This document shows, piece by piece, positions 51,878 through 61,166 of a stretch of DNA of 64,000 nt. The notes beneath the pieces were generated by a model that did no database searches, was not told the DNA's origin, and saw only the letters and a program-made list of their open reading frames with translations. This stretch comes from an uncultured Oligoflexia bacterium (GTDB lineage: Bacteria; Bdellovibrionota; Bacteriovoracia; Bacteriovoracales; Bacteriovoracaceae). A program made the position numbers and the translations under genes. The number at the start of each line of letters is the position of its first letter. Position 1 is the first letter of the stretch. The stretch covers positions 1-64,000 of the forward strand of contig CAKZJW010000099.1 of assembly GCA_937120495.1 (NCBI GenBank), in the 5' to 3' direction.

Positions 51878-53944
51878 CTAAATCTTAAAAAGATTATCTC
51901 TTTCAATTAAGTAGTTCTTTTCATTTGATATAAGCTGCTCTCTTAGGAAAGCTTCCTCATCATTTTTTAAACCATTTTTAATTTCTTCTTTGATACTTAC
52001 GTACTCGATAGTTAACATATGCATCATTGATTCAAGAAGCCCATTAAGTTCCGTGTTAGATTTGATACTTGCCGTATTTTTATTATCCATATTAAACTTA
52101 TATGTCAGACCGTTAATATCTTCTCTTTTTGCCGAGTAGATTGATTGTAATGTCCATAGAGCATTTCTAATTGACCAGTCATAAGTTTGTAAAGAGAACG
52201 AAGAAGCCTCTTCCTTTTTATTTTGTTGAAGAAATAGAACTTCCCAATGACCTTTCATATAGCTTCTAAGTTTTTTTGTATCAAATAGATTCTTTCCAGC
52301 GAAAAGCTTAGAATTTTTCTGAAGGTTAGAAACAATCTCACCTGTTTCAACACGAGATTTCTTATAAAAACTAGCAAGTTCTTTAACTTTCTCATGTGTG
52401 ATCGGTGTTGAAGCTAAGTTTTGTTTAGCTAACTTTTGAGTGATTTTATCCATAAATATAAAAGCGCGACCAACATAGTAATCCTTTTCTTTTTGTTCAT
52501 TTTGAACATCGAGTGAAATGTATGGGTGATCTAAAAAGAACTGGGCCATCTTCTTCCAAATATAAACTTGAACCTCTTGAGTTCTTTCAACTTCTTTAAG
52601 TAGGAAAGCTTTATATTTAGGCTGTAAGTTCTTAAACCAAGATAAATCTGATTTTAATTTTCTAATATATCTTTCAGTTTCATGCCAAAGGCTTTCAGCT
52701 GTAAGAGGGAAGTTGTATTGAACTTCCATCTGCTCTAATCTACCCATTCGAGCAGCGAAAATCATATTTGTATCATAAGTAATTTGCATTGCTTTGAAGT
52801 TACTCATTCTATCATTCCACGAAATTCTCTTAATTGCTTTAGGAGCAACAAGATTTGTTTTCGCAAGTGCTGATTGTTCAACCTTAATTGAGTCTTGAAC
52901 AACTGAGCTTTCAGCTAAAATCGTTTTAGGAGCCACTTTTTCTTTCTCATCAGGAGCAACGATAGTATCAAGAGTTGAATCAACTGAGTCAACCACAGTT
53001 AGATATGCATTTCTAACTTTTCCTACGGCCCACATCGCGTGTGGATTCATTGGTTGAGTAATAAAATAAAATGTAAATGGTCCATAAATAGCAAGTGCTA
53101 TTGAATAACCAAGATTTTCTTTAACTGTACTTAGGAACCAAAAAAGTTTTCCTAAAGTCCATTTATAAGTCATTCCTTTTATATTGCTAAAAGGTCTTCT
53201 TTTTATTCTTGTTACTTTAATTTTAAAATCATTAAGCAAAATAGGTAAAGAGTAGTTAAGAGAGCTTAATTTATGAACTCTTTTCTTTGTTGTAATGATT
53301 TTTTTTCTAACGTCCTTAAGAGTTTTGAAAATATTTTGTCTCTCTGTCCAAGTTAAAACTGGATCAGCTTCAATTCTATGTATTTCATTTTCAATATTCT
53401 TAACAGAGTTGTCTTGCCACCCTTTATTTATTGAAAGAGATACATCTTTATCTGTGAAGTATTTATTAAGGAGTCCCTCAATAAGTAGTATTCTCGATGT
53501 TTGAGAATTACCTTGTTTCGCTTTTTCGTACTCATCAAAAATAATATTGTATAGGTGATTGATAAATGGGCTTTTTGGCTCCATGTTTATTGAATTATAA
53601 GCAACAACTGCGCAGTCTAGAGTTGCTGATTGGTAGCTAAAATTACCGTCTTGATCATAATAGTCATAGACTTCATTGATTTCACCTTCCAGGTAAACTC
53701 TTTTGTAAATAACATAGTTACCTGAAGTAAGAGTCGCAATTTGCAACTGGCCTATAAGGTTGTTATCAAACCAATAGTTATAGCCAGAGAATCCATTAGC
53801 GTTATGGATATCAAAAATTTGAAGATCACTTAATTTCAGCTCGCGACCGCCGTCGATTTTTAAAAGTTCGACTAAGCGCTCATCCAGAGTCTTAGTCGAC
53901 TTAATCACGAGTTCTGAAATGTGAATATACGTCATTGCGCGCAT
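51878..53944 (-). CDS. Single-pass membrane protein, partner of the ATP-grasp fusion protein
   Basis: 688 residues, no signal peptide. The N-terminal 250 residues are soluble, with a strand-rich domain (LSDLQIFDIHNANGFSGYNY ... LDCAVVAYNS) and then helices and a basic stretch. One membrane segment lies at about 277-297 (LGYSIALAIYGPFTFYF). The remaining 390 residues are mostly helical with coiled-coil-like parts. The N-terminal domain is probably cytoplasmic and the C-terminal part periplasmic, which would let it link the cytoplasmic ligase to the barrel. It follows the ATP-grasp gene by 28 nt and precedes the barrel gene by 6 nt. No family recognised. Confidence 0.65.
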   Translation of the reverse strand: MRAMTYIHISELVIKSTKTLDERLVELLKIDGGRELKLSDLQIFDIHNANGFSGYNYWFDNNLIGQLQIATLTSGNYVIYKRVYLEGEINEVYDYYDQDGNFSYQSATLDCAVVAYNSINMEPKSPFINHLYNIIFDEYEKAKQGNSQTSRILLIEGLLNKYFTDKDVSLSINKGWQDNSVKNIENEIHRIEADPVLTWTERQNIFKTLKDVRKKIITTKKRVHKLSSLNYSLPILLNDFKIKVTRIKRRPFSNIKGMTYKWTLGKLFWFLSTVKENLGYSIALAIYGPFTFYFITQPMNPHAMWAVGKVRNAYLTVVDSVDSTLDTIVAPDEKEKVAPKTILAESSVVQDSIKVEQSALAKTNLVAPKAIKRISWNDRMSNFKAMQITYDTNMIFAARMGRLEQMEVQYNFPLTAESLWHETERYIRKLKSDLSWFKNLQPKYKAFLLKEVERTQEVQVYIWKKMAQFFLDHPYISLDVQNEQKEKDYYVGRAFIFMDKITQKLAKQNLASTPITHEKVKELASFYKKSRVETGEIVSNLQKNSKLFAGKNLFDTKKLRSYMKGHWEVLFLQQNKKEEASSFSLQTYDWSIRNALWTLQSIYSAKREDINGLTYKFNMDNKNTASIKSNTELNGLLESMMHMLTIEYVSIKEEIKNGLKNDEEAFLREQLISNEKNYLIERDNLFKI

Positions 53945-53972
53945 AGAATCACTTCCATTATATTATTAACAA

Positions 53973-56900
53973 CTACTGTTGTGTTTGGTTATAACTACTA
54001 CCTACATTGATTGTTCCAACTGTAGGTTTCAACTTTAAATTTTCTTGTTCAAGATCAGCTCTAAAGAAACTAACTCCATGATACTGATGACTTGCAATTA
54101 CTCTTAATGCTTCCCAGTTGGGCTCAGCAGACTTTACTGCATTAATAATATCAGCAGAGTAGGCTTTTATCTGGTTGGCATTAGCTGCTGGAAGAGCACT
54201 CATTACTGCATCAAGATTTAGTTCTAATCCAAGCTCTTGTGCAAAAATGATATTTTTTGCATTCTCTAGAGCCGGCATTACTTCTTGAAGAGCTTTAACT
54301 CTCGTTCCCGCTGCACTTGGCATCATATAGCTAAATAGAGACCCATATTTATTTAGTTTTCTTTCCCAAGAAAGATCACTCACTTTTAATGAGTTATTTA
54401 GTTCTTTTATAATTGTAGACTCAGAATCAGTTGATAATTTATCTGCATAACCATAAAGAGGTTTTCTCTCCGCTTTCATATCAAAATGAATCGTCTCTAG
54501 TGTTCTTTGATTTGAACCTAAGAAGTTACCATAGTAATTTAAAAACTTTGCCGTTGATAAACCACCGTCTTTTAGGGCGCGTTTTTCAGCCAACATGCTG
54601 TGTTTAATTTGTTGGTAGTGAATTAATTCATGCCCAGCTGTATAGATCATTGTAAATGGATCTAGTTCTTGTCTAAGCCAGATGAAAATTTCACTCTCTG
54701 AATATAGCCCATGAGACTTTGTTTTCTTTGCAAAACATTCACCAGCGTGCTCTCTGTTGCAAAGCTTTAGGTCTTGAAGTTTCTTTGAAGAAAGAATTGA
54801 TAAACGATCAGACTCTAATTCTGTAGAGAATACTTCCTCTAAAGTTAATCCTTTCTCTTTTGCAAACATCTCAATATTAAATTTTGCGTATGGAGCAATA
54901 TCTAAAAGTTTAATCAAAGTGCTTTTTGAGCTGTATGTAGAGTTCATAAGCTCTTGGTACTCAGCTAAAACAGGATGGTTTTCAAAATGTTCAACTCTTT
55001 TTGTCTTTAAGTAAGTTTCTTTATCTGACTTTTTAAGAAGTCTTGCATTTTGAAGAACTTTTAACCAGTCTTCTCTGGCATCTTTTAGTTCCTGAGATAT
55101 ATAGCTTGATTCAGTTAATAACTGTCCAGACCTCATTTCTTTTTGAGTTGCAACCTTTATTTCTTTATCAGTATCTCTTTTTCCTAAATAAAGTGTCTCA
55201 TATTCAAGATTAGAGATTTCGAATGAAAGATCAAAAATCTTAGTAAACTCAGCTGTCTTCTTAGACTGCTTAAGACGCTCTATTGATCCAGCACAAAGAG
55301 TGTCAATAAGTTCAGTTATTGTCTTTTTTGCTCTAGTTGATAAAACAACAGAAGGAAAAATTAAGTTTACTGACTTTAAGATACTTCTAGAAAGTCTATT
55401 GAGGTCATTTCTCATCTCATTTGAGTTTGTCTTAATTGCTTTTAAAGCTTCTTTTATTTCACCCGCAAGAACAAGGTCAAGAGCTCTGTCTTCTTCTGAG
55501 TAGAAGTTAGTTGCAATATCATTATTTAAAATTCTAATATTATCAACAAGATCTCTAATGTTTTCTTTCGCAAGCTTTGTTTCATATTTTTGAAGAACTA
55601 AAACGATATCGCTTTGGTACTTATTTAAATATTTGAAGTACTCTGAAACTTCATTCTTATTTTGTTTTGCTTCAAGTAGGTCAATCATTTTATAAACACT
55701 TTCAATAACTCTAGGATTTAGAAATGATAAAACTTCTTTTAGTTGAACTTTAATTCCTACGGCAAGGCCCAGAAGTTCATAAGCTGTTGCATCGTCCTTA
55801 TTAAGCAGAGCTGTTGCATCCCTTAACATTCTACCGATTTGAACAAGGCCCGCGGCAACAAAAACTGGAAGAGCAATATTTGTTTTTACTGGAACTTTTG
55901 GTCTTGCAAGTTCATCAGCATTAACAGATTTTGAATCATTTGTATCATCAACAATTACAAATGGAGCATATCCTCCACCAGCAGAAGTGTTAACGATTGA
56001 GCTCATTTTTCCTTTTTCTTGAGGAGCGTATCTTACAAGAGCATTGTGTGAGATTGTTGGCTTCGCATTTTTTCCACCACCAAAAAATACCCACATTCTT
56101 ATGTCAGCAGCAAGATTTGCGAATCTGTATCCATCTTTTCTTTCAACAGCAACAGGGATTCTAGCAATCTTTACTAGTTGTTGGTATGCATAGTCTTGAG
56201 GATTCTTATTAATTTCTTCAAGGATTTCTTCTCTTACATTTTTAGGAAGAGTTTTCATTATATAAATACCTTGACCACCAGCTGAGTCAGGAGCTTTAAC
56301 AACCCACTCATCAGGATTATTTCTAATGATTTCCGCAGATTTTTTTGTTGGCGGAAGTGTTTGTGGTGGAAGTATTTTTGTTCCCTTTGGATCAAGTCCA
56401 AGTTTTTCTATTTCATCAGCGAAGAATTTGGGAGCATAGTGAGTTAGTGTTGCAAGAATAATTTTATTATCCATTATTCTATTTAATCCACCCATATATA
56501 ATTTTTTATTTAAAACTGCATCAATTGCACCTGGTATAGAATAAGCCGATTGAAGCGGAATTGGATTTCCATTATCATCTCTAACTATTGTTGGCTTTCC
56601 ATCTTTATCTAGTTTTAAAGCATCACGTAGATAAATATTTTTACCTGAATCAGGATCTTTAAGGATTAACCCTTTGTCTGGATCAAATAGAGCTGAATCC
56701 GCATTTACTCTCGAGTAAATTGCAGTAACAATTGGGTTTTGGTCACTAACAGTTCTTAGACGAATATAGCCTTCTTCATCTTGATAAAGTTGGTCTGGGT
56801 CAGTGTAGATTAGACCTGAGTACGCAGCCAATTGATGAATCTCTGGTGCAGCACCGTTTTGTCCACCTGGAGGTAGAATAATTTGAACGCCGTCAGTTAC

Positions 56901-57701
56901 ACCTGTCCAGCTTTCTCCAAGAGATTTGAATGTTTCCCCTAGAACTTGAAAATGATCATTAGGCATCATATTGCCAAGAGAATTTAAGATCTCTGGATTT
57001 TGTCTTTGAATTCCTTCAAGCATATTCATATTGTTTGATGCTCCAGAAGGAGAACCAGCATTGATTTCTAAAATTCTAAATGGAAGTCCAGGAATCTCGC
57101 TTTCTTTTTTCTTTGCAATTAACTTTGGAAAACTCTTCGATTTTTGAAGGTAGTCTTCAACTAATACAAGATCCAATCCAACATTATCTAGGAAAGGGTA
57201 GTCTTTCATATTTTTATGATGAAGTTGTGGATAGTAAGATGATGAACTTTTTATTGATTCTATAAAAATCTTTTGAACACTTTCTGGAAGTGATTTTACA
57301 AAATCAGATGATTCAAGTTTATCAGAACCATAAATATCTTGAAGTACACATCGAAGTGAGATCATAAGTCTTTGTGCAGCCTGCTCAACTTCATTGAATA
57401 ATGACTTTTGAAGAGGGACAACTGTCGTAGTACATGGAACTACAAACGTTTTGTATCCTTTCGCTGTTTTTTTAGAGAAAGTTAAATCTCTATTTTTCAA
57501 AAACTTTGTTAGTTTTTTACTTTCTTCGTAATGAGTACGCACTTCTTTATCTAGAATTCTTTTCGCTAGTGGCTTGGCATGATTGTATGCCTTTCTGAGC
57601 TTCTTAGCTGAAAATAGATAATTGGAAACAGTTACTTCTGCATTCCCAATAAAACCTAGATTAGGGTTGTAATCTTTACGACTTTTTTTCGTCTCTTTCA
57701 C
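53973..57701 (-). CDS. Circularly permuted ATP-grasp ligase fused to an HExxH metallopeptidase-like region
   Basis: 1242 residues from a GTG at 57701, fixed by GAGG 6 nt upstream. No signal peptide, so cytoplasmic. Residues about 80-590 match the circularly permuted ATP-grasp (DUF404/DUF407) scheme: ILEINAGSPSGASNN (210-224), IYSRVNADSALFDPDKG (328-344), a WVVKAPDSAGGQGIY strand-loop (466-480), YAYQQLVKIARIPV (504-517), ADIRMWVFFGGG (532-543) and SSIVNTSAGGGYAPFVI (567-583). Residues 600-1000 are helical. Then HELIHYQQIKH at 1024-1034 gives an HExxH zinc motif with a third His at metzincin spacing. ATP-grasp enzymes of this group form amide bonds. Fusion with a protease-like domain is unusual. 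First gene of a three-gene operon. Confidence 0.85.
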   Translation of the reverse strand: MKETKKSRKDYNPNLGFIGNAEVTVSNYLFSAKKLRKAYNHAKPLAKRILDKEVRTHYEESKKLTKFLKNRDLTFSKKTAKGYKTFVVPCTTTVVPLQKSLFNEVEQAAQRLMISLRCVLQDIYGSDKLESSDFVKSLPESVQKIFIESIKSSSSYYPQLHHKNMKDYPFLDNVGLDLVLVEDYLQKSKSFPKLIAKKKESEIPGLPFRILEINAGSPSGASNNMNMLEGIQRQNPEILNSLGNMMPNDHFQVLGETFKSLGESWTGVTDGVQIILPPGGQNGAAPEIHQLAAYSGLIYTDPDQLYQDEEGYIRLRTVSDQNPIVTAIYSRVNADSALFDPDKGLILKDPDSGKNIYLRDALKLDKDGKPTIVRDDNGNPIPLQSAYSIPGAIDAVLNKKLYMGGLNRIMDNKIILATLTHYAPKFFADEIEKLGLDPKGTKILPPQTLPPTKKSAEIIRNNPDEWVVKAPDSAGGQGIYIMKTLPKNVREEILEEINKNPQDYAYQQLVKIARIPVAVERKDGYRFANLAADIRMWVFFGGGKNAKPTISHNALVRYAPQEKGKMSSIVNTSAGGGYAPFVIVDDTNDSKSVNADELARPKVPVKTNIALPVFVAAGLVQIGRMLRDATALLNKDDATAYELLGLAVGIKVQLKEVLSFLNPRVIESVYKMIDLLEAKQNKNEVSEYFKYLNKYQSDIVLVLQKYETKLAKENIRDLVDNIRILNNDIATNFYSEEDRALDLVLAGEIKEALKAIKTNSNEMRNDLNRLSRSILKSVNLIFPSVVLSTRAKKTITELIDTLCAGSIERLKQSKKTAEFTKIFDLSFEISNLEYETLYLGKRDTDKEIKVATQKEMRSGQLLTESSYISQELKDAREDWLKVLQNARLLKKSDKETYLKTKRVEHFENHPVLAEYQELMNSTYSSKSTLIKLLDIAPYAKFNIEMFAKEKGLTLEEVFSTELESDRLSILSSKKLQDLKLCNREHAGECFAKKTKSHGLYSESEIFIWLRQELDPFTMIYTAGHELIHYQQIKHSMLAEKRALKDGGLSTAKFLNYYGNFLGSNQRTLETIHFDMKAERKPLYGYADKLSTDSESTIIKELNNSLKVSDLSWERKLNKYGSLFSYMMPSAAGTRVKALQEVMPALENAKNIIFAQELGLELNLDAVMSALPAANANQIKAYSADIINAVKSAEPNWEALRVIASHQYHGVSFFRADLEQENLKLKPTVGTINVGSSYNQTQQ

Positions 57702-58140
57702 ATCATACCTCGGATTAAATTACGTCTTCTGTTGAATCCATCCACAAAAACTGACAATAATAGTATGATTAATATACATCATAACACTGTGCGTTGCAAA
57801 TATATTTTACGCTTTGAGCTAAAAAAAGTGTAATAGTTGATCAACACTTAGGATAGAGCATTAATTTTGTATTTTTTACAGTCATTAGATGTCTAAAATC
57901 TAGTCGAAAATAAATAGGATAAGTTTAATTCTTGATTGTGTTCAAAGTAAGAGTATTTTTCAACTTCAATTATTGGATGAGATTGGATTTATTTTGAGGA
58001 TATTAATTAATGAAATCAGTAGGTTAGGTTGTGCTTTTGAAGAATAATAAGTTTTAAAAAGTAGTTTTTAGGTACCTAAGCTCAGTCGGGTGTATTACCT
58101 GTTATTTGTTAAAGAGTAATTCAAAGAAATTTATATGATT
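57702..58140. other. 439-bp intergenic region with a small palindrome
   Basis: AT-rich spacer between the ATP-grasp operon and the upstream barrel gene, both on the minus strand. It holds a perfect 10-bp palindrome GTTGATCAAC (57836-57845) nested in a wider AAGTGT/ACACTT inverted repeat (57827-57848). On the minus strand the latter is followed by a T run and could be a weak terminator for the gene ending at 58141. The promoter of the ATP-grasp operon should also be here. I see no ORF with a ribosome-binding site, tRNA or repeat family. Confidence 0.5.
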
Positions 58141-59388
58141 CTAGAAAAACATTCTAAATTCTAACTCATACCTATCAACTTTCTCTGTATTTGTTCCATA
58201 AAGCATTCTTTGGTAAGCGAATCCGATTGAACCCGGAAGTATAAATTTCTTTTGCGTATAAAGAGTTACACTTGATAGTTCAGCAGCGACTCTTAAGTTG
58301 TGAGAAGTTGAGTTTGAGTTTGCAGCAAGGTAGCTCTCAGAGTAAGCATATTCTGAATTATCAGCAGTGTACTTTGCTTTACCAATGTTTTCATATTCAT
58401 ACGAAGAAGATATCGATGCCCAATCATTTAGAGCATAGCTTGCTGAGAAATTAATCAGGGCTTTGTTTCCTAGTTTTTCGTTATAGTTTGTTGATTCATC
58501 TCCAAGATTCACATCTTTTCCATAAGGCACTCTTAACGTTTTGTCAGAGGCAAACTGGTAGGTATATCTAAAATATGAACTAAGAGTAATTCTGTTAGTA
58601 AGTAGATAACTTCCACCAACTTCTGCAAATAAATCCCATTGGCCATCACCAAAACCAATATCTTGAATAACATCAGGATCATCAACTCTACCTGTTGGAG
58701 CAATTGTTCCAAAAGTAGCTTTAAGTCCATAATTTCGTCTTGTTAGAAAGTTATACATCATTCCAAGCTCAATATCTCCAAGGCCTTCACCTTGCCAGTC
58801 ACCAACTTCTTCATAACCAAAACCATTCGTTACGAGGTTTTGTAGAAAATTACTATTTACATCTAGCTGACCTGAGTATTGATCAAGAAAAGTTCCAATG
58901 GCTTGTGCAAAGTCATCTCCAGTATTATTTTGAAGAATATCAGATACATCTCCATAACTATTTTGTTCAGACCTTTTGTACTTAAGCTTAACGTTCGCTT
59001 TATAAACTGGAACAGCAGTATAAACAGTAAGCTTATTGGTTATTCCATAAGCCAGGCCATATCCATCAACATTAATATTTGCTTTACCCTCAACCTTGTA
59101 AGTACCTAAATTTAATTTACTGTATGCATCTGGATAATCTCTAAGAATATCTAGAGCAGATTGAATTGTTTCGTCATCAAGAGAGTCAAGAAACTCGCTA
59201 TCACCTTTAATTTTATAAGAAATAGGGGCTTCAGAGTTGGCTTGGTTAAAACTTGAATTAACTTCAGCTTGAACGTTTTTATAAACACCAACTCTAACGC
59301 CTTTTGGAAGGGTTTTATGGTATTGAGCAAACGCTAAGCCATTGAAAGCTAATAATCCCAACATGAAAATTGATTTGTTTTTTGCCAC
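58141..59388 (-). CDS. Outer-membrane beta-barrel protein
   Basis: 415 residues from a GTG start with GGAGAG upstream. Signal peptide MAKNKSIFMLGLLAFNGLAFA, then a large barrel: repeated strands such as GYGLAYGITNKLTVYTAVPV, GLGDIELGMMYNFL, GLKATFGTIAPTG and YLLTNRITLSSYFRYTYQF, and the C-terminal YELEFRMFF, an ideal outer-membrane targeting strand ending in Phe. Its TLTVYTAVPV...GLGD pattern is like transporter-type (FadL/DUF3570-like) barrels, but I do not assign it. Upstream of it lies the divergent lipoprotein gene at 59539. Confidence 0.8.
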   Translation of the reverse strand: MAKNKSIFMLGLLAFNGLAFAQYHKTLPKGVRVGVYKNVQAEVNSSFNQANSEAPISYKIKGDSEFLDSLDDETIQSALDILRDYPDAYSKLNLGTYKVEGKANINVDGYGLAYGITNKLTVYTAVPVYKANVKLKYKRSEQNSYGDVSDILQNNTGDDFAQAIGTFLDQYSGQLDVNSNFLQNLVTNGFGYEEVGDWQGEGLGDIELGMMYNFLTRRNYGLKATFGTIAPTGRVDDPDVIQDIGFGDGQWDLFAEVGGSYLLTNRITLSSYFRYTYQFASDKTLRVPYGKDVNLGDESTNYNEKLGNKALINFSASYALNDWASISSSYEYENIGKAKYTADNSEYAYSESYLAANSNSTSHNLRVAAELSSVTLYTQKKFILPGSIGFAYQRMLYGTNTEKVDRYELEFRMFF

Positions 59389-59538
59389 TTCTTATCTCTC
59401 CAGAATACTTGTATTTAAATATTCTAAGGGAAATTTCTATTTTTTATAATGCGGTGTGTAAAAAAGACATACCCTGTTTGAATTTTTACAGAAAAATTTA
59501 TTTTTGAGTTAATATTTCCTATACGCAACGGAGGTAAC

Positions 59539-60750
59539 TTGAGAAAAAATATTTCTCTCATTCTATTATTTTTGATTTGTTTTTCTTGTACTGAAAAGAC
59601 GAGTATCGATTCATTGGCTAAAGCAGAAAGTCTTTCTGAGCGTTTTGAAAGTTTAGGCCTTGCTAAGGGAAAAGAAATCACTGTTCCCATTAAAATCTCT
59701 TTAACTCAAAATACAATTCAACGATATGATGTAGATGATATTTTAGACGAAGTAAGTAGTGCTATCTCTCTTACCGGTGGGGAAGATAAGAATATTTCTC
59801 CTGGTATTAGTGCTGATGTCGCTGTTCCTGTAAGTGAAAAAGGTTTTTTTGCTCAGTTAAAAGAAGATATTCTTTTCAAAGTTGCAAACCTAGGTTTAAG
59901 TTTTGGAGTACAAAGTAGATGGAAGGTTTCGATCAATTATGACGAATTTCCAGAGATAGACCCTAAGATTATCAAGTCAGCGAGAGTAAAAAAATTATTT
60001 TTAGCAGTTGAGCCTTGCTTAATCACTGATAAAGAATGTGAAGTAGCAAGAAGAACAAAACCTTCAACGATTCTTTTGTTAGATAAATTCTTTCTAAATA
60101 TTTCGGCACTACAAAAGCCAGAAGACCTTGATTTTCTTGATCAAGATGCAATGATGGCTTTAAGTAAAAAAGAATTTAAACGATCAATGAAAAAAGCTTG
60201 GGGACCACAGCTCAGAAGCTTTGAAAACCCAATCCTTAGACCCAATCAATCTGAAGACGACCTTTATTATGATTTAAATATTGCGAAACTCGATAACGAT
60301 GTAAATCGAGCGAAGTATAGTGAGTTAAGAAAAAGTGGTGAGATAAGAGATAACGGTAAAACATTCATCGCTAGAATTGATAAACACCAGTTAGTGAAAA
60401 CAAAAAAATTCTTCTCGAGAGAGGCTTTTAAGAAGTCAGTACGAGATATAACTTTTCTTGGTAATAGTATGGTTGTTGAACTACATACAAAAAGATCAAG
60501 AGCATTATTTTTTAAAACAATTCAAGAGCAAAATGAAGATCTAAGATCTGTTGGTGTTTACGATATTGAAGGGTGTACGATTTTAACATGCGCTGAAGTT
60601 AAGGTTAATCCTATAAACTTAGTTCCTATGCTCCAAAAATCAACAAATATAAAATTTGATACTTTTATTTCTGTAAATAAACTTGATAAAAATGATTTCA
60701 GATACGGTGGCTTCCTAGAATTAGAAGTTAAGCTAGAACTTCCTCTATAG
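59539..60750 (+). CDS. Lipoprotein of unknown function
   Basis: 403 residues from a TTG at 59539, preceded by GGAGG 4 nt upstream. A lipoprotein signal peptide ends ICFSC (Cys17). The mature part is strand-rich with conserved-looking Cys near AVEPCLITDKECEVARR and GCTILTCAEV, so up to two disulfides. No family recognised. It is divergent from the barrel gene at 58141-59388 across 150 bp and might be its partner at the outer membrane; this is only positional inference. Confidence 0.7.
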   Translation: MRKNISLILLFLICFSCTEKTSIDSLAKAESLSERFESLGLAKGKEITVPIKISLTQNTIQRYDVDDILDEVSSAISLTGGEDKNISPGISADVAVPVSEKGFFAQLKEDILFKVANLGLSFGVQSRWKVSINYDEFPEIDPKIIKSARVKKLFLAVEPCLITDKECEVARRTKPSTILLLDKFFLNISALQKPEDLDFLDQDAMMALSKKEFKRSMKKAWGPQLRSFENPILRPNQSEDDLYYDLNIAKLDNDVNRAKYSELRKSGEIRDNGKTFIARIDKHQLVKTKKFFSREAFKKSVRDITFLGNSMVVELHTKRSRALFFKTIQEQNEDLRSVGVYDIEGCTILTCAEVKVNPINLVPMLQKSTNIKFDTFISVNKLDKNDFRYGGFLELEVKLELPL

Positions 60751-60752
60751 AA

Positions 60753-61121
60753 TTAAAGGGCAATACTTATATCATGTTCGTCTGCCACTTGTTGAGAAAC
60801 ATTCTTAAAGTCTGCTTGTGGAACTACTAAATCAATAACACTAATCTTGTGATTTAAACTGATTTTACACCCTTCACTACATATAAAGTCATAAGAAGTT
60901 AAGTCAATATTCTTGATGAGATCTCTATTTTGAAGAGTCTTATACCACTGAAAATACTCTGTGAGCACATCCTTGAGTCGACTATTGATTTGCTCTTGCT
61001 TATCACTTTTCAAGTTATAGATAAATTGACTTGTGGGTTTCGATTTTCCGTTAATGGTAACTTTAACCACTCCACTATGAGCCAATTTTAATGTATTATT
61101 AAAACAGATTGGACAGTACAT
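60753..61121 (-). CDS. Hypothetical protein with possible zinc-binding cysteines
   Basis: 122 residues. Two Cys pairs, CPIC at residues 3-6 and CSEGC in the middle, could bind one zinc ion. The C-terminus (ISVIDLVVPQADFKNVSQQV) is strand-rich. No signal peptide. No family recognised. It is convergent with the lipoprotein gene (2-nt gap) and divergent from the hydrolase gene across 45 bp. Confidence 0.6.
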   Translation of the reverse strand: MYCPICFNNTLKLAHSGVVKVTINGKSKPTSQFIYNLKSDKQEQINSRLKDVLTEYFQWYKTLQNRDLIKNIDLTSYDFICSEGCKISLNHKISVIDLVVPQADFKNVSQQVADEHDISIAL

Positions 61122-61166
61122 ATAAAAATTATGACAGATATTAAAATCCTGTAAAGGGGAAAAATT

